Below are positions 1 through 9,200 of a stretch of 64,000 bases of DNA, piece by piece. Position numbers and translations under genes: made by a program. The stretch spans positions 2,418,001 through 2,482,000 of the forward strand of contig NZ_CP016177.1 in NCBI RefSeq assembly GCF_001677275.1, in the 5' to 3' direction. The notes under the pieces were generated by a model. That model had not been told where the DNA came from, ran no database searches, and saw nothing but the letters and a program-made list of their open reading frames with translations. Numbering within the stretch: the stretch's first letter is position 1; each line of letters begins with the position of its first letter. Source of the stretch: Vibrio breoganii (lineage in GTDB: Bacteria; Pseudomonadota; Gammaproteobacteria; Enterobacterales; Vibrionaceae).

Positions 1-92
1 TCACTAATTCACTTGATGACGAAGAAGCTGTTGAACTGTTGAAGACTACATCGAACCCTCAAGATGTATTGAATATCCTCAACGGAAAATAA
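1..92 (+). CDS. mtlA: mannitol PTS permease EIICBA, C-terminal tip (partial)
   Basis: Only the last 29 codons are in the window; the frame runs in from the left edge and stops with TAA at 90-92. The visible tail (ending in VLNILNGK) is acidic and helical, as expected for the end of the EIIA domain of a mannitol-specific phosphotransferase permease. The identification rests mainly on position: mtlD and mtlR follow directly in the same orientation, the usual mtlADR order in Vibrio. The protein would import mannitol and phosphorylate it to mannitol-1-phosphate at the inner membrane. The sequence of the fragment alone is too short to prove the family. Confidence 0.75.
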   Translation, partial: TNSLDDEEAVELLKTTSNPQDVLNILNGK

Positions 93-125
93 AATTGCTT
101 TAAGTCACGCTCCTAAGTAAGTGAC

Positions 126-170
126 GAGGCCAGCTCCCCTTATTATTACGCTGGCCTCCTTTTTATTTTT
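126..170 (+). terminator. intrinsic terminator/attenuator between mtlA and mtlD
   Basis: A perfect 9-bp stem (GAGGCCAGC at 126-134, GCTGGCCTC at 150-158) with a 15-nt loop is followed by a T-rich run. It sits inside the mtl operon, so it probably lowers mtlD-mtlR transcription relative to mtlA rather than ending all transcripts. Confidence 0.8.
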
Positions 171-197
171 ATTAATTTCTATTGGTTAGGTACTGTT

Positions 198-1346
198 ATG
201 AAAGCTTTACATTTTGGCGCAGGTAACATTGGTCGTGGTTTTATCGGTAAGCTGCTTGCTGACGCTGGTATCGCAGTGACATTTGCAGATGTAAATGAAA
301 CTGTAGTGAACGCTCTTATCGAGCGAAATGAATATTCAGTTAAGGTTGTTGGCGCAGATTGTGTTGTAGACACAGTTTCAAACGTAACCGCTGTTAACTC
401 AACTAGCCCTGAAGTTGTGAACTGCATTGCAGAGTCAGACATGGTGACAACTGCAGTAGGACCAACGGTTCTAAACATCATCTCAAAAACCATCGCACAA
501 GGCCTTGAGCTACGTTTCTCACAAGGTAATGAAGCACCACTAAACATCATTGCTTGTGAAAACATGGTACGTGGTACGACTCAGCTTAAAGAAGCCGTTT
601 ACGGCCACCTAAGTGATGAAGCACAAGCGAAAGCCGACCAATATGTAGGCTTTGTTGATTCAGCAGTAGACCGTATCGTTCCACCAGCAGAAGAAGGTGA
701 AACGGACCCACTAGCCGTGACCGTTGAAACCTTTAGTGAGTGGATCGTCGATCAAACTCAATTCAAGGGCGAGATTCCTAACATCCCTGGTATGGAATGC
801 ACTGATAACCTAATGGCATTTGTTGAGCGTAAACTATTTACCCTGAACACTGGCCACTTAATCACTGCATATCTCGGCGTTCTTGCAGGTCACGAGACCA
901 TCAAGGATTCTATCGAAGATCCTGCGATTCTTGCAGAAGTACAAGCGGCAATGGAAGAAAGTGGTGAAGTATTGATTCGTCGCTACGGCTTCGACCCTGA
1001 AGCTCACGCTGCTTACATTCAAAAGATTCTTGGTCGATTCGCCAACCCGTTCCTTCGTGATGAAGTGGATCGCGTAGGCCGCCAACCTATTCGTAAGCTA
1101 AGCCCTCAAGACCGTTTGATCAAGCCGCTTAACGGTACTCTAGAGTACAACCTACCGAACACGCACCTGCTAAAAGGTATCGCTGCTGCATTCCATTATA
1201 AGAATGACGACGATCCACAAGCAGTTGAACTTCAAGCTATGTTTGCTGAAAAAGGCTTTGCTGAGACATTAGCGCACTACTCTGAGCTGAATGTTGATGC
1301 TGAAGTTGTTAAACTAGCGGAACAAGCTTACCTAGCGATTAAATGA
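198..1346 (+). CDS. mtlD: mannitol-1-phosphate 5-dehydrogenase
   Basis: This 382-aa cytoplasmic enzyme oxidises mannitol-1-phosphate to fructose-6-phosphate with NAD+. The N-terminus carries the expected dinucleotide-binding motif [13 protein letters not shown] (residues 5-17), and the length equals that of the family. The C-terminal half shows the polyol dehydrogenase block with the KLFTLNTGH segment around residue 214. The ATG at 198 is preceded by TTAGGT. It follows mtlA across a terminator-like hairpin, and another hairpin lies just after its stop, so each gene of the operon is separated by a transcript-shaping structure. The family assignment is secure. Confidence 0.97.
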   Translation: MKALHFGAGNIGRGFIGKLLADAGIAVTFADVNETVVNALIERNEYSVKVVGADCVVDTVSNVTAVNSTSPEVVNCIAESDMVTTAVGPTVLNIISKTIAQGLELRFSQGNEAPLNIIACENMVRGTTQLKEAVYGHLSDEAQAKADQYVGFVDSAVDRIVPPAEEGETDPLAVTVETFSEWIVDQTQFKGEIPNIPGMECTDNLMAFVERKLFTLNTGHLITAYLGVLAGHETIKDSIEDPAILAEVQAAMEESGEVLIRRYGFDPEAHAAYIQKILGRFANPFLRDEVDRVGRQPIRKLSPQDRLIKPLNGTLEYNLPNTHLLKGIAAAFHYKNDDDPQAVELQAMFAEKGFAETLAHYSELNVDAEVVKLAEQAYLAIK

Positions 1347-1356
1347 TCCAAACAAT

Positions 1357-1387
1357 AGGTGCCTCTTATGAGGCGCCTTTTAATTTT
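1357..1387 (+). terminator. intrinsic terminator between mtlD and mtlR
   Basis: AGGTGCCTC (1357-1365), a 4-nt loop, then GAGGCGCCT (1370-1378) followed by TTTAATTTT. The stem has a single G:U-type mismatch. It lies upstream of the chosen mtlR start and would make mtlR expression depend on read-through. Confidence 0.75.
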
Positions 1388-1411
1388 AGTCCCCACAACA
1401 ATAAGAGTAGT

Positions 1412-1948
1412 ATGCCCATAACCCCTGAGCATGAAACAGAACTCCTTGAGGCCCTTTCTGAAGCAGAGAGCGCTCACGAGTGCCTGCTAACTGCCTATGA
1501 TGCATTAGACGATACCGTTGACGCATTGCTCAAGAGTATCTTTTTCAAAGATGATTATGCGGTTAAATTTGTGGTTGATCCCTTACTAACGAACGATGGT
1601 CCTTTAGGGGAAATCCAAGTAAGAACCAAGCTTTTGTTAGGGTTAGGAAGTATCTCCAAAGAGATTTACGACGATATAGAGATCTTCGTGACGTTAAGGG
1701 AATGGGCTAAGATTCAGGGAGAAGAAGTCAGCTTCACAGAGGTTGATGTGTTATTTGAGCTCAACAAGATAAACTCAATTAAGGGCATTATGCCACTTGA
1801 GTTTGATGCGACCTTTGCTGAAGGTATGAGTGGCGCCACATTAGACATGTTTCTAACTCGGCACTTCCAGAGAGTACGCTCTACCCTAGTGCTCGCCATC
1901 ACGGATATCATCAACAAACTCTGTCGTGAAAATGACTTAACCTCCTAA
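1412..1948 (+). CDS. mtlR: MtlR family mannitol operon repressor
   Basis: A protein of 178 aa if translation starts at the ATG at 1412 (MPITPEHETELLEAL). The open frame extends upstream to 1343, but that part overlaps the mtlD stop and encodes the terminator hairpin, so it is unlikely to be translated. MtlR proteins are all-helical and lack a classic helix-turn-helix; they repress mtlA-mtlD expression by a mechanism that is not a simple DNA-binding repressor. The sequence has the family's LLKSIFFKDDYAVKF-like region and a helical C-terminal half. The start has only a weak AAGAG ribosome site, consistent with low expression. Confidence 0.88.
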   Translation: MPITPEHETELLEALSEAESAHECLLTAYDALDDTVDALLKSIFFKDDYAVKFVVDPLLTNDGPLGEIQVRTKLLLGLGSISKEIYDDIEIFVTLREWAKIQGEEVSFTEVDVLFELNKINSIKGIMPLEFDATFAEGMSGATLDMFLTRHFQRVRSTLVLAITDIINKLCRENDLTS

Positions 1949-1951
1949 GAC

Positions 1952-1979
1952 AAAAAAACCACCTTGCGGTGGTTTTTTA
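1952..1979. terminator. bidirectional terminator between convergent mtlR and nagB
   Basis: Near-perfect palindrome: an A-run, then CCACC, a TTGC loop, GGTGG and a T-run. It can end transcripts from both converging genes. Confidence 0.9.
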
Positions 1980-2002
1980 TTAACTATTCAATCGAACCAA
2001 GC

Positions 2003-2803
2003 TTATAGATCTTTGATGTTCTCAGCTTCTAGCTCGTTAAAGTACTTAACCGTTTTCACTTTAAGCTCTTGCTGTGCTGGTTCATCAGCAACGATGATTG
2101 CCTTATTGTGAAGCTGTAGAGCCGTCACTGTCCACATGTGGTTTACGCTGCCTTCAACTGCCATTTGCAATGCTTGCGCTTTGTTGTGGCCTAGGGAAAG
2201 AATCATCACTTCTTCCGCATCAAGCAAAGTAGCAACGCCGATAGTTAGTGCGTATTTTGGAACTTGGTTGATGTCGCCATCAAAGAAGCGAGAGTTCGCA
2301 ATGCGAGTATCTTCAGTTAGAGTCTTGATACGTGTACGCGATGATAGAGATGAGCCTGGCTCATTGAAAGCAATGTGCCCATCAATACCAACACCACCCA
2401 TGAATAGGTTAATCTTGCCGTAAGACTTCATTTTAGCTTCGTATGCTGCGCAGTGAGCATCGATATCGTCAGCCAAGCCATCAAGCAGGTTGATGTTTTC
2501 TTCTTGAACATCAACATGATTAAAGAAGTTGTTGTACATGAAAGAGCGATAAGATTCTGGATGCTCAGGGTCAATGCCTACATACTCATCCATGTTGAAG
2601 GTAACAACGTTCTTGAAGCTCACTTCACCCGCTTTATACAATTCAATTAATGCTTTGTAAGTGGTTAGTGGAGTGCCACCTGTTGGTAGACCCAGAACAA
2701 ATGGTCGCTCTGCTGTTGGTTGGAACTTGTTGATGCTTGCAACGATATGACGAGCAGCCCACTTACCTACTTTTTCAGCATTGCTTAACGGAATCAGTCT
2801 CAT
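2003..2803 (-). CDS. nagB: glucosamine-6-phosphate deaminase
   Basis: This 266-aa enzyme converts glucosamine-6-phosphate to fructose-6-phosphate and ammonia, the last step of N-acetylglucosamine and chitin-sugar catabolism. Visible signatures are the phosphate-binding [13 protein letters not shown] (residues 39-51), the NMDEYVG catalytic aspartate region and the [14 protein letters not shown] block. The length matches the E. coli hexameric, allosteric type. An AAAGGTAGAG ribosome site precedes the ATG. It stands alone, without nagA or nagE, and is divergent from the DeoR-type regulator and glmS, which makes the reverse reaction with glutamine. Confidence 0.97.
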   Translation of the reverse strand: MRLIPLSNAEKVGKWAARHIVASINKFQPTAERPFVLGLPTGGTPLTTYKALIELYKAGEVSFKNVVTFNMDEYVGIDPEHPESYRSFMYNNFFNHVDVQEENINLLDGLADDIDAHCAAYEAKMKSYGKINLFMGGVGIDGHIAFNEPGSSLSSRTRIKTLTEDTRIANSRFFDGDINQVPKYALTIGVATLLDAEEVMILSLGHNKAQALQMAVEGSVNHMWTVTALQLHNKAIIVADEPAQQELKVKTVKYFNELEAENIKDL

Positions 2804-2850
2804 AACTCTACCTTTCTAGTAATTAGGGTTTTAATGTTTTTTTGTAGTGT

Positions 2851-2868
2851 AAAATAAGTAGTAATTTT
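2851..2868. promoter_or_regulatory. candidate NagC-like operator upstream of nagB
   Basis: An AAAAT-N8-ATTTT palindrome lies 48 bp before the nagB start. NagC operators are AT-rich palindromes of similar size, but the central CG step usually seen is absent, so this is weak. Confidence 0.25.
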
Positions 2869-2890
2869 GTCCAACCCTTATTAGCGATTT

Positions 2891-2906
2891 TTTGACCTAG
2901 ATCAGC
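2891..2906. promoter_or_regulatory. candidate CRP site
   Basis: TTTGA-CCTAGA-TCAGC keeps the TGA-N6-TCA core of the CRP consensus. Position, about 90 bp upstream of nagB, fits a catabolite-activated gene. Confidence 0.4.
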
Positions 2907-3148
2907 CATAATCAGCAAAACTCAGGCCTTAAACCTTCAATAAATGCCCTTTCATTGCCTTTCTAAACGAAAGATAGCAAGCGTAAACACCCAAATAATT
3001 CTCTTCGAAAATTATGCTTTTCAATTCATAAATAACAGTACCTTATGACAAAAGGCCGTGACCTTACTGGTTTCGACTGGCTTTCGAAGTGTAGACATTT
3101 AAGTTTCGATATGAAAGAATGCACCCACTAAAACGAAAGAAACCGAAT

Positions 3149-3916
3149 ATGACTAAACGAAATACTCAAATTCGACGCAGTGCTATCGCCTCTCTTGTAG
3201 AGGAACAAGGCGAAGTGACTGTTGAAGAACTAGCAAAACGCTTTGATACATCAGAAGTTACTATTCGTAAAGACCTCGCATCGTTAGAACAAAGTGGACA
3301 GCTACTCCGTCGCTATGGTGGCGCCGTCTCTATCCCAACCGAAACGGTAGCCGAAGAGCTCAATATACTGATTTCAGAAGAGAAGCTATCTCTAGCCTCA
3401 GTCGCCGCCTCCTTGGTTCGTGACCACAATCGAATATTAATCGATAGCGGCAGCACCACTGGTGCTCTTATTTCTAAGCTAAATACCAAGAAAGGCTTAG
3501 TGGTAATGACCAATTCATTAACCGCAGCGAATGCGCTTAATGAGCTAGAGAGTGAGCCGACCCTATTGATGACTGGTGGCACTTGGGATGCACATTCAGA
3601 CTCATTTCAAGGCCAAGTCGCCGAAGCAGCTCTTCGTTCGTACGATTTTGACCAGCTGTTTGTTGGCGCCGATGGTATCGACCTTGAGCGAGGAACGACT
3701 ACCTTTAATGAACTTATTGGTTTAAGTCGCGTGATGGCTGAGGTATCTCGCCAGGTTATCGTCATGATTGAGTCAGACAAGATTGGTCGTCGCATTCCCA
3801 ACTTAGAACTCGCTTGGGACAGCATCGATATCGTAATTACCGATAAAAACCTGTCTGACGAATACAAACAAATTATCGAATCAAAAGCTGTTCGCGTTAT
3901 CCGAGCAGCCAACTAA
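3149..3916 (+). CDS. DeoR family transcriptional regulator, glmS-linked
   Basis: This 255-aa regulator begins at the ATG at 3149 (MTKRNTQIRR); the frame is open to 3119 but that extension is unlike the family. Residues 1-55 form the DeoR helix-turn-helix (EVTVEELAKRFDTSEVTIRKD, split here by the family signature VTIRKDL). Residues 75-235 form the DeoRC sugar-phosphate sensor with DSGSTTG and the VGADGIDLERG segment. It lies between divergent nagB and downstream glmS (56 bp gap). A role in sensing an amino-sugar phosphate and setting glmS and/or nagB expression is an inference from context. No symbol is assigned. Confidence 0.88.
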   Translation: MTKRNTQIRRSAIASLVEEQGEVTVEELAKRFDTSEVTIRKDLASLEQSGQLLRRYGGAVSIPTETVAEELNILISEEKLSLASVAASLVRDHNRILIDSGSTTGALISKLNTKKGLVVMTNSLTAANALNELESEPTLLMTGGTWDAHSDSFQGQVAEAALRSYDFDQLFVGADGIDLERGTTTFNELIGLSRVMAEVSRQVIVMIESDKIGRRIPNLELAWDSIDIVITDKNLSDEYKQIIESKAVRVIRAAN

Positions 3917-3972
3917 ATTTAAAACTACTATCGTCTTTGCTGTATACGTAAAGACAAACCGGAGAATAAAAC

Positions 3973-5805
3973 ATGTGTGGAATTGTTGGTGCAGTAGCAC
4001 AGCGTGATGTAGCAGAGATCCTTGTCGAAGGCCTTCGTCGTCTTGAGTACCGTGGTTACGACTCAGCAGGTGTTGCTGTTGTTGACGCAGAGTCAAACCT
4101 AACTCGCGTTCGCCGCTTAGGTAAGGTTCAAGAACTTGCAGACGCTGTAGATGCACAAAACGTTCTAGGCGGTACAGGTATCGCACACACTCGCTGGGCA
4201 ACGCACGGCGAGCCAAGTGAAGTAAACGCTCACCCTCATATGTCGGGTGACATTGCTGTTGTGCACAATGGCATCATCGAAAACCACGAAGAGCTGCGTG
4301 AGCTTTTAGTTGGCCGTGGCTATGTCTTTACTTCTCAAACCGATACTGAAGTTATTGCTCACCTAGTTGAGTGGGAACTAAGAACATCAGCATCTCTAGT
4401 TGAGGCTCTACAAAAGACCGCTAAGCAACTAGATGGTGCTTACGGCACAGTAGCAGTTGATCGCAAAGACCCAAGCCGTATCGTTGTCGCTCGCTCTGGT
4501 AGCCCAATTGTGATTGGTTTAGGTGTAGGTGAGAACTTTCTTGCTTCAGATCAGCTAGCGCTACTTAACGTAACGCGTCGCTTCATCTACCTAGAAGAAG
4601 GTGATATCGCAGAAATCACTCGCCGTGACGTATCTATCTTCGATGCAGAAGGTCACTCAGTAGAGCGTGAAGAGCACGAATCTAACGCTGAGCACGATGC
4701 AGGTGATAAAGGTAAATACCGTCACTTCATGCAAAAAGAGATCTTCGAGCAACCTACAGCGCTAATTAGCACTATGGAAGGCCGTATCTCTGCAGATTCA
4801 GTCATCACTAACGCTATCGGCGTTAAAGCAGAAGAAATCCTTAGCAAGGTAGAACACGTTCAGATCATTGCTTGTGGTACTTCATACAACTCAGGCATGG
4901 CTGCTCGTTACTGGTTCGAATCTATCGCTGGTGTAAGCTGTGACGTAGAAATCGCATCTGAGTTCCGTTACCGCAAATTCGTAACTCGTCCAAACAGCCT
5001 ACTTGTGACTCTTTCTCAATCAGGTGAAACGGCCGATACGCTAGCTGCACTTCGCCTAGCAAAAGAAAAAGGTTACATGGCGGCAATGACCATCTGTAAC
5101 GTGGCAGGCTCTTCTCTTGTTCGTGAATCTGATTTTGCCTTCATGACTCGCGCAGGAACAGAGATCGGTGTTGCTTCAACAAAAGCATTCACCACTCAAC
5201 TTGCAGCAATGCTGATGATGGTAGTTTCAATTGGTCGTCTGCAAGGTCGCGTCGATTCAGCTCGTGAAGCTGAGATTGTTCAAGCTCTACATGAACTGCC
5301 AACGGCTATTGAAAAAGCGCTAGCGTTCGATAAAGAAATCGAAGCTCTAGCCCCTGATTTTGCTGACAAGCACCATACATTATTCCTAGGCCGCGGTGAG
5401 TACTACCCAATTGCTATGGAAGCATCTCTTAAACTCAAAGAGATCTCTTACATCCATGCTGAAGCTTATGCAGCAGGTGAATTAAAGCACGGTCCTCTTG
5501 CTCTTATTGATGCCGATATGCCAGTAGTGGTTATCGCACCAAACAACGAGCTTCTAGAGAAGCTGAAATCTAACGTTGAAGAAGTACGTGCACGTGGTGG
5601 ACTACTGTATGTATTTGCTGACGAAAAAGCGGGCTTTGAGAGCGATGAAAACATGAAGATCATCAAGATGCCTCATGTAAATGAAATTACAGCGCCTATC
5701 TTCTACACAGTTCCAATGCAGCTACTGTCGTACCACGTAGCATTGATCAAAGGTACCGATGTAGACCAACCTCGTAACCTAGCAAAAGCGGTTACTGTTG
5801 AGTAA
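3973..5805 (+). CDS. glmS: glutamine--fructose-6-phosphate aminotransferase (isomerizing)
   Basis: This 610-aa enzyme makes glucosamine-6-phosphate from fructose-6-phosphate and glutamine, feeding UDP-GlcNAc, peptidoglycan and LPS synthesis. It starts MCGIVGAV, so removal of Met exposes the catalytic Cys of the type II glutaminase domain (residues 2-240). Two SIS domains follow (about 285-610), with the [13 protein letters not shown] sugar-phosphate loop and the C-terminal KHGPLALID and AKAVTVE tail typical of GlmS. A GGAGA ribosome site lies 8 nt before the start. No glmS ribozyme is visible in the short leader, as expected for a gammaproteobacterium. Confidence 0.99.
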   Translation: MCGIVGAVAQRDVAEILVEGLRRLEYRGYDSAGVAVVDAESNLTRVRRLGKVQELADAVDAQNVLGGTGIAHTRWATHGEPSEVNAHPHMSGDIAVVHNGIIENHEELRELLVGRGYVFTSQTDTEVIAHLVEWELRTSASLVEALQKTAKQLDGAYGTVAVDRKDPSRIVVARSGSPIVIGLGVGENFLASDQLALLNVTRRFIYLEEGDIAEITRRDVSIFDAEGHSVEREEHESNAEHDAGDKGKYRHFMQKEIFEQPTALISTMEGRISADSVITNAIGVKAEEILSKVEHVQIIACGTSYNSGMAARYWFESIAGVSCDVEIASEFRYRKFVTRPNSLLVTLSQSGETADTLAALRLAKEKGYMAAMTICNVAGSSLVRESDFAFMTRAGTEIGVASTKAFTTQLAAMLMMVVSIGRLQGRVDSAREAEIVQALHELPTAIEKALAFDKEIEALAPDFADKHHTLFLGRGEYYPIAMEASLKLKEISYIHAEAYAAGELKHGPLALIDADMPVVVIAPNNELLEKLKSNVEEVRARGGLLYVFADEKAGFESDENMKIIKMPHVNEITAPIFYTVPMQLLSYHVALIKGTDVDQPRNLAKAVTVE

Positions 5806-5827
5806 GCAAAACATAAGTTTATGAATT

Positions 5828-5852
5828 AAAGGGACCTTTGGTCCCTTTTTTA
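5828..5852 (+). terminator. glmS terminator
   Basis: AAAGGGACC (5828-5836), a TTT loop, GGTCCCTTT and a T-run: a textbook intrinsic terminator 23 bp after the stop. Confidence 0.93.
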
Positions 5853-6196
5853 TTATCAAACTTATAATAATCGCCATTACATATAATTAATCAACAAGTA
5901 AATAAAACTCCATTCGATATATTATTAATAACTAATCATTACAGGTTATTCTACTCTTTATACAGACTGTTAAGACTTGGTTACTAGATTGGTATATAAG
6001 TTACAGGTTTAACCTATCTTTTTATTTATCTAAGATATCTTCATTGTGAAAGTGTTCATTATGTTTTTTCGTATCACGTTTATTATATTCACCGAATGAG
6101 TTTAAGATCACAACATCGTATTGACTCAGTGTATGAGTTTGCACTCTACTGGTAGACTCATGCGACTTTGTTTTGACTCTATGGCTTATTGTTTTT
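5853..6196 (+). other. intergenic region upstream of xylR
   Basis: This 344-bp AT-rich stretch is gene-free. Repeated GACTC/GAGTC words (6122-6180) form imperfect inverted repeats just before xylR and could be a binding site, but they do not match the TTTCATAATTG motif seen at the other xylose genes. No ribosome site is clear. Confidence 0.5.
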
Positions 6197-7387
6197 ATGG
6201 ATAGGAAATATCGAATAAACTTGCTATTCAATGCAAATAAGGTTTATGACCGACAAGTAATTGAAGGCATTGGCGAATACTTACAAGCAACTCAGTGTGA
6301 CTGGGATATTTTTCTTGAGGAAGACTTTACGACTCACTTGGAGAATGTTCAAGCTTGGCAAGGCGATGGCATCATTGCAGATTTTGACAATCCGGAGATA
6401 GAGCGCTTACTTTCAAACTCAAACATTCCTGTGGTCGGCGTGGGTGGCTCTTACCAGTCTGAAAATGATTACCCCGACGTCCCCTATGTGGCTACAGATA
6501 ACCAAGCCTTAGTGGAAATGGCATTCCAACACCTAAAAGGCAAAGGGCTACAAAATTTTGCTTTTTATGGCATCCCTGATGCGCCTTGTCGCCGCTGGGC
6601 CAGCGAAAGAGAAAAGGCATTCAAAAACATCGTCGCTCGCGAGGGCTATGCTAGCGCAGTGTTTCGTGGCAATGAGACCTCATCAGGCAGTTGGCAATAT
6701 GATATGAACCGCCTTGCTGATTGGCTACAAAGGCTTCCAACCCCCACAGGGATTATTGCAGTAACAGACTCAAGAGCTAGACATCTGTTGCAGGTATGCA
6801 GCCATTTAAACATCATGGTCCCTGACAAAGTTGCTGTGATTGGCATCGACAATGAAGAGGTAACTCGATACCTCACAAGAGTATCCCTGAGCTCTGTGGC
6901 TCAAGGTAGTAAGGAAATGGGTTATCGCGCGGCTAAGATGCTCCACAACATCTTAGATACCCAAGCTAACTCTGAAAATGCAGCCTTAGTTCCTACAGCA
7001 AGACCTAGAGTCATGATTCCACCATCAATGGTGTATGAGCGTCAAAGCACTGACTACCAGGCCTTAAACGATCCTTATGTGATTCAGGCGATGCACTTTA
7101 TTCGTCACAATGCCTGCAAAGGAATCAAGGTCGATCAGGTACTCAGCTATGTGGGTATCTCTCGTTCAAACATGGAAGTGCGATTTAAAGAGGCCAGAGG
7201 ACACTCTATCCATCAAGAGATTCATAACTCAAAATTGAAGAGAGCTTGCAACCTACTCACCAGCACCTCACTCTCGATCAATGATATCGCAGAGGTCTGT
7301 GGCTACCCATCGTTACAATACATGTATACGGTATTTAAAAAGAACTTTGAAATGACACCTAAAGACTTTAGAGAAAAGTCAGCTTAG
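6197..7387 (+). CDS. xylR: XylR family xylose-responsive activator (AraC type)
   Basis: This 396-aa regulator starts at the ATG at 6197 (MDRKYRINLLFN); a TTG-initiated extension to 6173 is possible. Residues 1-280 are a periplasmic-binding-protein-like sugar sensor that aligns by eye with E. coli XylR (LFNANKVYDRQVIEGIGEYL; GIIAVTDSRARHLLQVC; VIGIDNEEVTRYLTRVSLSS). Residues 295-396 are the AraC DNA-binding domain (KGIKVDQVLSYVGISRSNMEVRFKE; ISINDIAEVCGYPSLQYMY-type second helix pair). The linker near residues 255-280 is about seven residues longer than in E. coli. It opens the xylan locus and probably activates the promoters carrying the motif described below. It has its own terminator and so is a monocistron. 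Confidence 0.96.
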   Translation: MDRKYRINLLFNANKVYDRQVIEGIGEYLQATQCDWDIFLEEDFTTHLENVQAWQGDGIIADFDNPEIERLLSNSNIPVVGVGGSYQSENDYPDVPYVATDNQALVEMAFQHLKGKGLQNFAFYGIPDAPCRRWASEREKAFKNIVAREGYASAVFRGNETSSGSWQYDMNRLADWLQRLPTPTGIIAVTDSRARHLLQVCSHLNIMVPDKVAVIGIDNEEVTRYLTRVSLSSVAQGSKEMGYRAAKMLHNILDTQANSENAALVPTARPRVMIPPSMVYERQSTDYQALNDPYVIQAMHFIRHNACKGIKVDQVLSYVGISRSNMEVRFKEARGHSIHQEIHNSKLKRACNLLTSTSLSINDIAEVCGYPSLQYMYTVFKKNFEMTPKDFREKSA

Positions 7388-7412
7388 AGAAGTAAAAACT
7401 CTTTCATATTAA

Positions 7413-7445
7413 AAAGCCCCGTTATAAATACGGGGCTTTATTAAT
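7413..7445 (+). terminator. xylR terminator
   Basis: AAAGCCCCG (7413-7421), a 9-nt loop, CGGGGCTTT (7431-7439), then TATTAATT. Confidence 0.85.
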
Positions 7446-7782
7446 TAAAGCTCTGTTTGGGGGTGAGCTTATTATAAATAATCAATCAGTAATTATTATA
7501 TCAATCAATTTAAATAGTAATACCTAGGCGATTGATTGAAATTACTGTTATTAGCAACTTAATTATGCAATCTGGTTTATGTGATAAACATCTAAAAACT
7601 GATAAGGCTTGCTCAATAATCCATCACAAATAATTCGAGAAACGTTTTTCAGTTCCTGAATGAGACTTGTCGCACAAATAACAAATACATGAATTTTAGT
7701 ACTAAAAATCGTAATTGAAGGAATGAGATAAAAAGTAAATTATGACTATCGAAGCCTGTTACTCATTTTGGATATTACGATT
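7446..7782 (+). other. xylA1 promoter region
   Basis: About 337 bp, very AT-rich, with several ATTGATTG/AATCAATC words but no gene. A CRP half-site-like TGTGATAAACATCTAA lies at 7580-7595 and a XylR-motif variant at 7704-7717. Confidence 0.55.
7704..7717 (+). promoter_or_regulatory. candidate XylR operator, xylA1
   Basis: AAAAATCGTAATTG matches 8 of the last 11 bases of the TTTCATAATTG motif and ends 66 nt before the xylA1 ATG, the same spacing as at xylA2 and the second ABC ATPase (67 nt each). Confidence 0.55.
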
Positions 7783-9102
7783 ATGACCGAATTCTTTAAA
7801 AACATTAATAAAATTAAATTTGAAGGCACCGAGTCTTCAAACCCTCTTGCTTTCCGCCACTACGACGCCGACAAAATGGTACTGGGCAAAAGCATGAAAG
7901 AGCACCTGCGCTTTGCTGCATGCTACTGGCACAACTTCTGCTGGGCTGGCTCTGACGTATTTGGCGCTGGCACTTACGACCGTCCGTGGCTAAAAAGCAA
8001 CGACCCAATGGAAGTGGCTCGCATGAAAGCCGACCACGCCTTCGATTTCTTCTCAAAGCTAACCGTGCCTTACTACTGTTTCCACGACACCGATGTGGCT
8101 CCTGAAGGCAACTCTATCAAAGAGTACATCAACAACTTCCAAACTATGGTTGACGTACTAGAGCAGAAACAAGCCGAAACCGGCACCAAACTACTTTGGG
8201 GTACAGCCAACGCCTTCTCTAATCCTCGCTACATGTCAGGTGCAGGCACTAACCCTGACCCGAAAGTGTTTGCGTATGCGGCAACTCAAATTTTCAACGC
8301 TATGGGCGCAACTAAGCGTCTAGGTGGTGAGAACTACGTGCTTTGGGGTGGCCGTGAAGGCTACGAAACACTGCTTAACACTGACCTTCGCCAAGAGCGC
8401 GAGCAATTAGGCCGCCTAATGCAGATGGTGGTTGAGCACAAACACAAGATTGGCTTTAACGGCACTATCTTGATTGAGCCAAAGCCACAAGAGCCGACTA
8501 AGCACCAATACGACTACGATACAGCGACTGTATATGGCTTCTTGAAGCAATACGGCCTAGAAGATGAAATCAAGGTCAACATCGAAGCAAACCACGCTAC
8601 TCTTGCAGGGCACAGCTTCCACCATGAGGTGGCAACTGCGACCTCTCTAGGTCTATTCGGCTCTATTGATGCAAACCGTGGTGATGCTCAGCTAGGTTGG
8701 GATACTGACCAGTTCCCTAACAGCGTTGAAGAAAACACATTAGTGATGTACGAAATCCTGAAAGCAGGTGGCTTTACCACTGGTGGCTTTAACTTTGATG
8801 CCCGCCTTCGTCGCCCATCTATCGACGCTGAAGACCTATTCCACGGCCATATCGGCGGCATGGATGTGATGGCGAAATCTCTAGAAAATGCAGCCGCAAT
8901 GCTAGAAAACGACGTGCTAGGTAAGCTGACTTCTGAGCGCTACGCAGGCTGGAATGACGACCTAGGTAAGAAAATCCTAAGCGGTGAAATGAACCTTGAA
9001 CAAGTGGCTAAGTTTGCTCAAGAGAAAAACATTGCACCTAAGATGGTATCGGGTCGTCAAGAGCACCTAGAAAACATCGTTAACAACTTTATTTTTAAAT
9101 AA
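7783..9102 (+). CDS. xylA: xylose isomerase, copy 1
   Basis: This 439-aa enzyme interconverts D-xylose and D-xylulose in the cytoplasm. The active-site His101 and Asp104 are present (YYCFHDTD), as are metal ligands in [12 protein letters not shown] and [11 protein letters not shown]. The ATG at 7783 is chosen because copy 2 starts at the same codon; a TTG extension to 7768 is unlikely. The gene is collinear, without indels, with the copy at 20330-21649. Bases 7834-8351 are identical to 20381-20898, whereas the first 51 bp differ at 11 positions. A terminator follows, separating it from the GH43 gene. Which copy supplies most activity cannot be told from sequence. Confidence 0.98.
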   Translation: MTEFFKNINKIKFEGTESSNPLAFRHYDADKMVLGKSMKEHLRFAACYWHNFCWAGSDVFGAGTYDRPWLKSNDPMEVARMKADHAFDFFSKLTVPYYCFHDTDVAPEGNSIKEYINNFQTMVDVLEQKQAETGTKLLWGTANAFSNPRYMSGAGTNPDPKVFAYAATQIFNAMGATKRLGGENYVLWGGREGYETLLNTDLRQEREQLGRLMQMVVEHKHKIGFNGTILIEPKPQEPTKHQYDYDTATVYGFLKQYGLEDEIKVNIEANHATLAGHSFHHEVATATSLGLFGSIDANRGDAQLGWDTDQFPNSVEENTLVMYEILKAGGFTTGGFNFDARLRRPSIDAEDLFHGHIGGMDVMAKSLENAAAMLENDVLGKLTSERYAGWNDDLGKKILSGEMNLEQVAKFAQEKNIAPKMVSGRQEHLENIVNNFIFK

Positions 9103-9125
9103 CAAAGCGATACGTTAACCAATCG

Positions 9126-9165
9126 AGCCCGAGCACCATATACATTAAGGTTCTCGGGCTTTTTA
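9126..9165 (+). terminator. terminator between xylA1 and xynB
   Basis: AGCCCGAG (9126-9133) pairs with CTCGGGCT (9153-9160) and is followed by TTTTTAAT. Confidence 0.88.
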
Positions 9166-9200
9166 ATAAACAAATTCGCAGTGAACTACAAGAATAAGAA

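Larger units (their letters stand above)
2804..3148. other. divergent intergenic region, nagB / DeoR regulator
   Basis: This 345-bp AT-rich gene-free stretch must hold both promoters. Two candidate sites are listed separately (a NagC-like palindrome and a CRP-like core). I see no RNA gene, repeat or convincing ORF in the rest. Confidence 0.6.

Noticed and set aside
1343-1411. N-terminal extension of MtlR
   Set aside because: This segment encodes the mtlD terminator hairpin and lacks a ribosome site; the ATG at 1412 gives the normal family length.
3917-3972. glmS ribozyme
   Set aside because: The leader is only 56 bp, and self-cleaving glmS ribozymes belong to Gram-positive bacteria.
6022-6231. 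Minus-strand 69-aa ORF upstream of xylR
   Set aside because: AT-rich, low-complexity composition with no ribosome site, and it overlaps the xylR start; more likely promoter DNA.
7814-8056. Minus-strand ORF within xylA1 (also at 20376-20603 in xylA2)
   Set aside because: The same ORF appears in both copies only because the coding sequence is duplicated; it has no start signals and no resemblance to a known protein.
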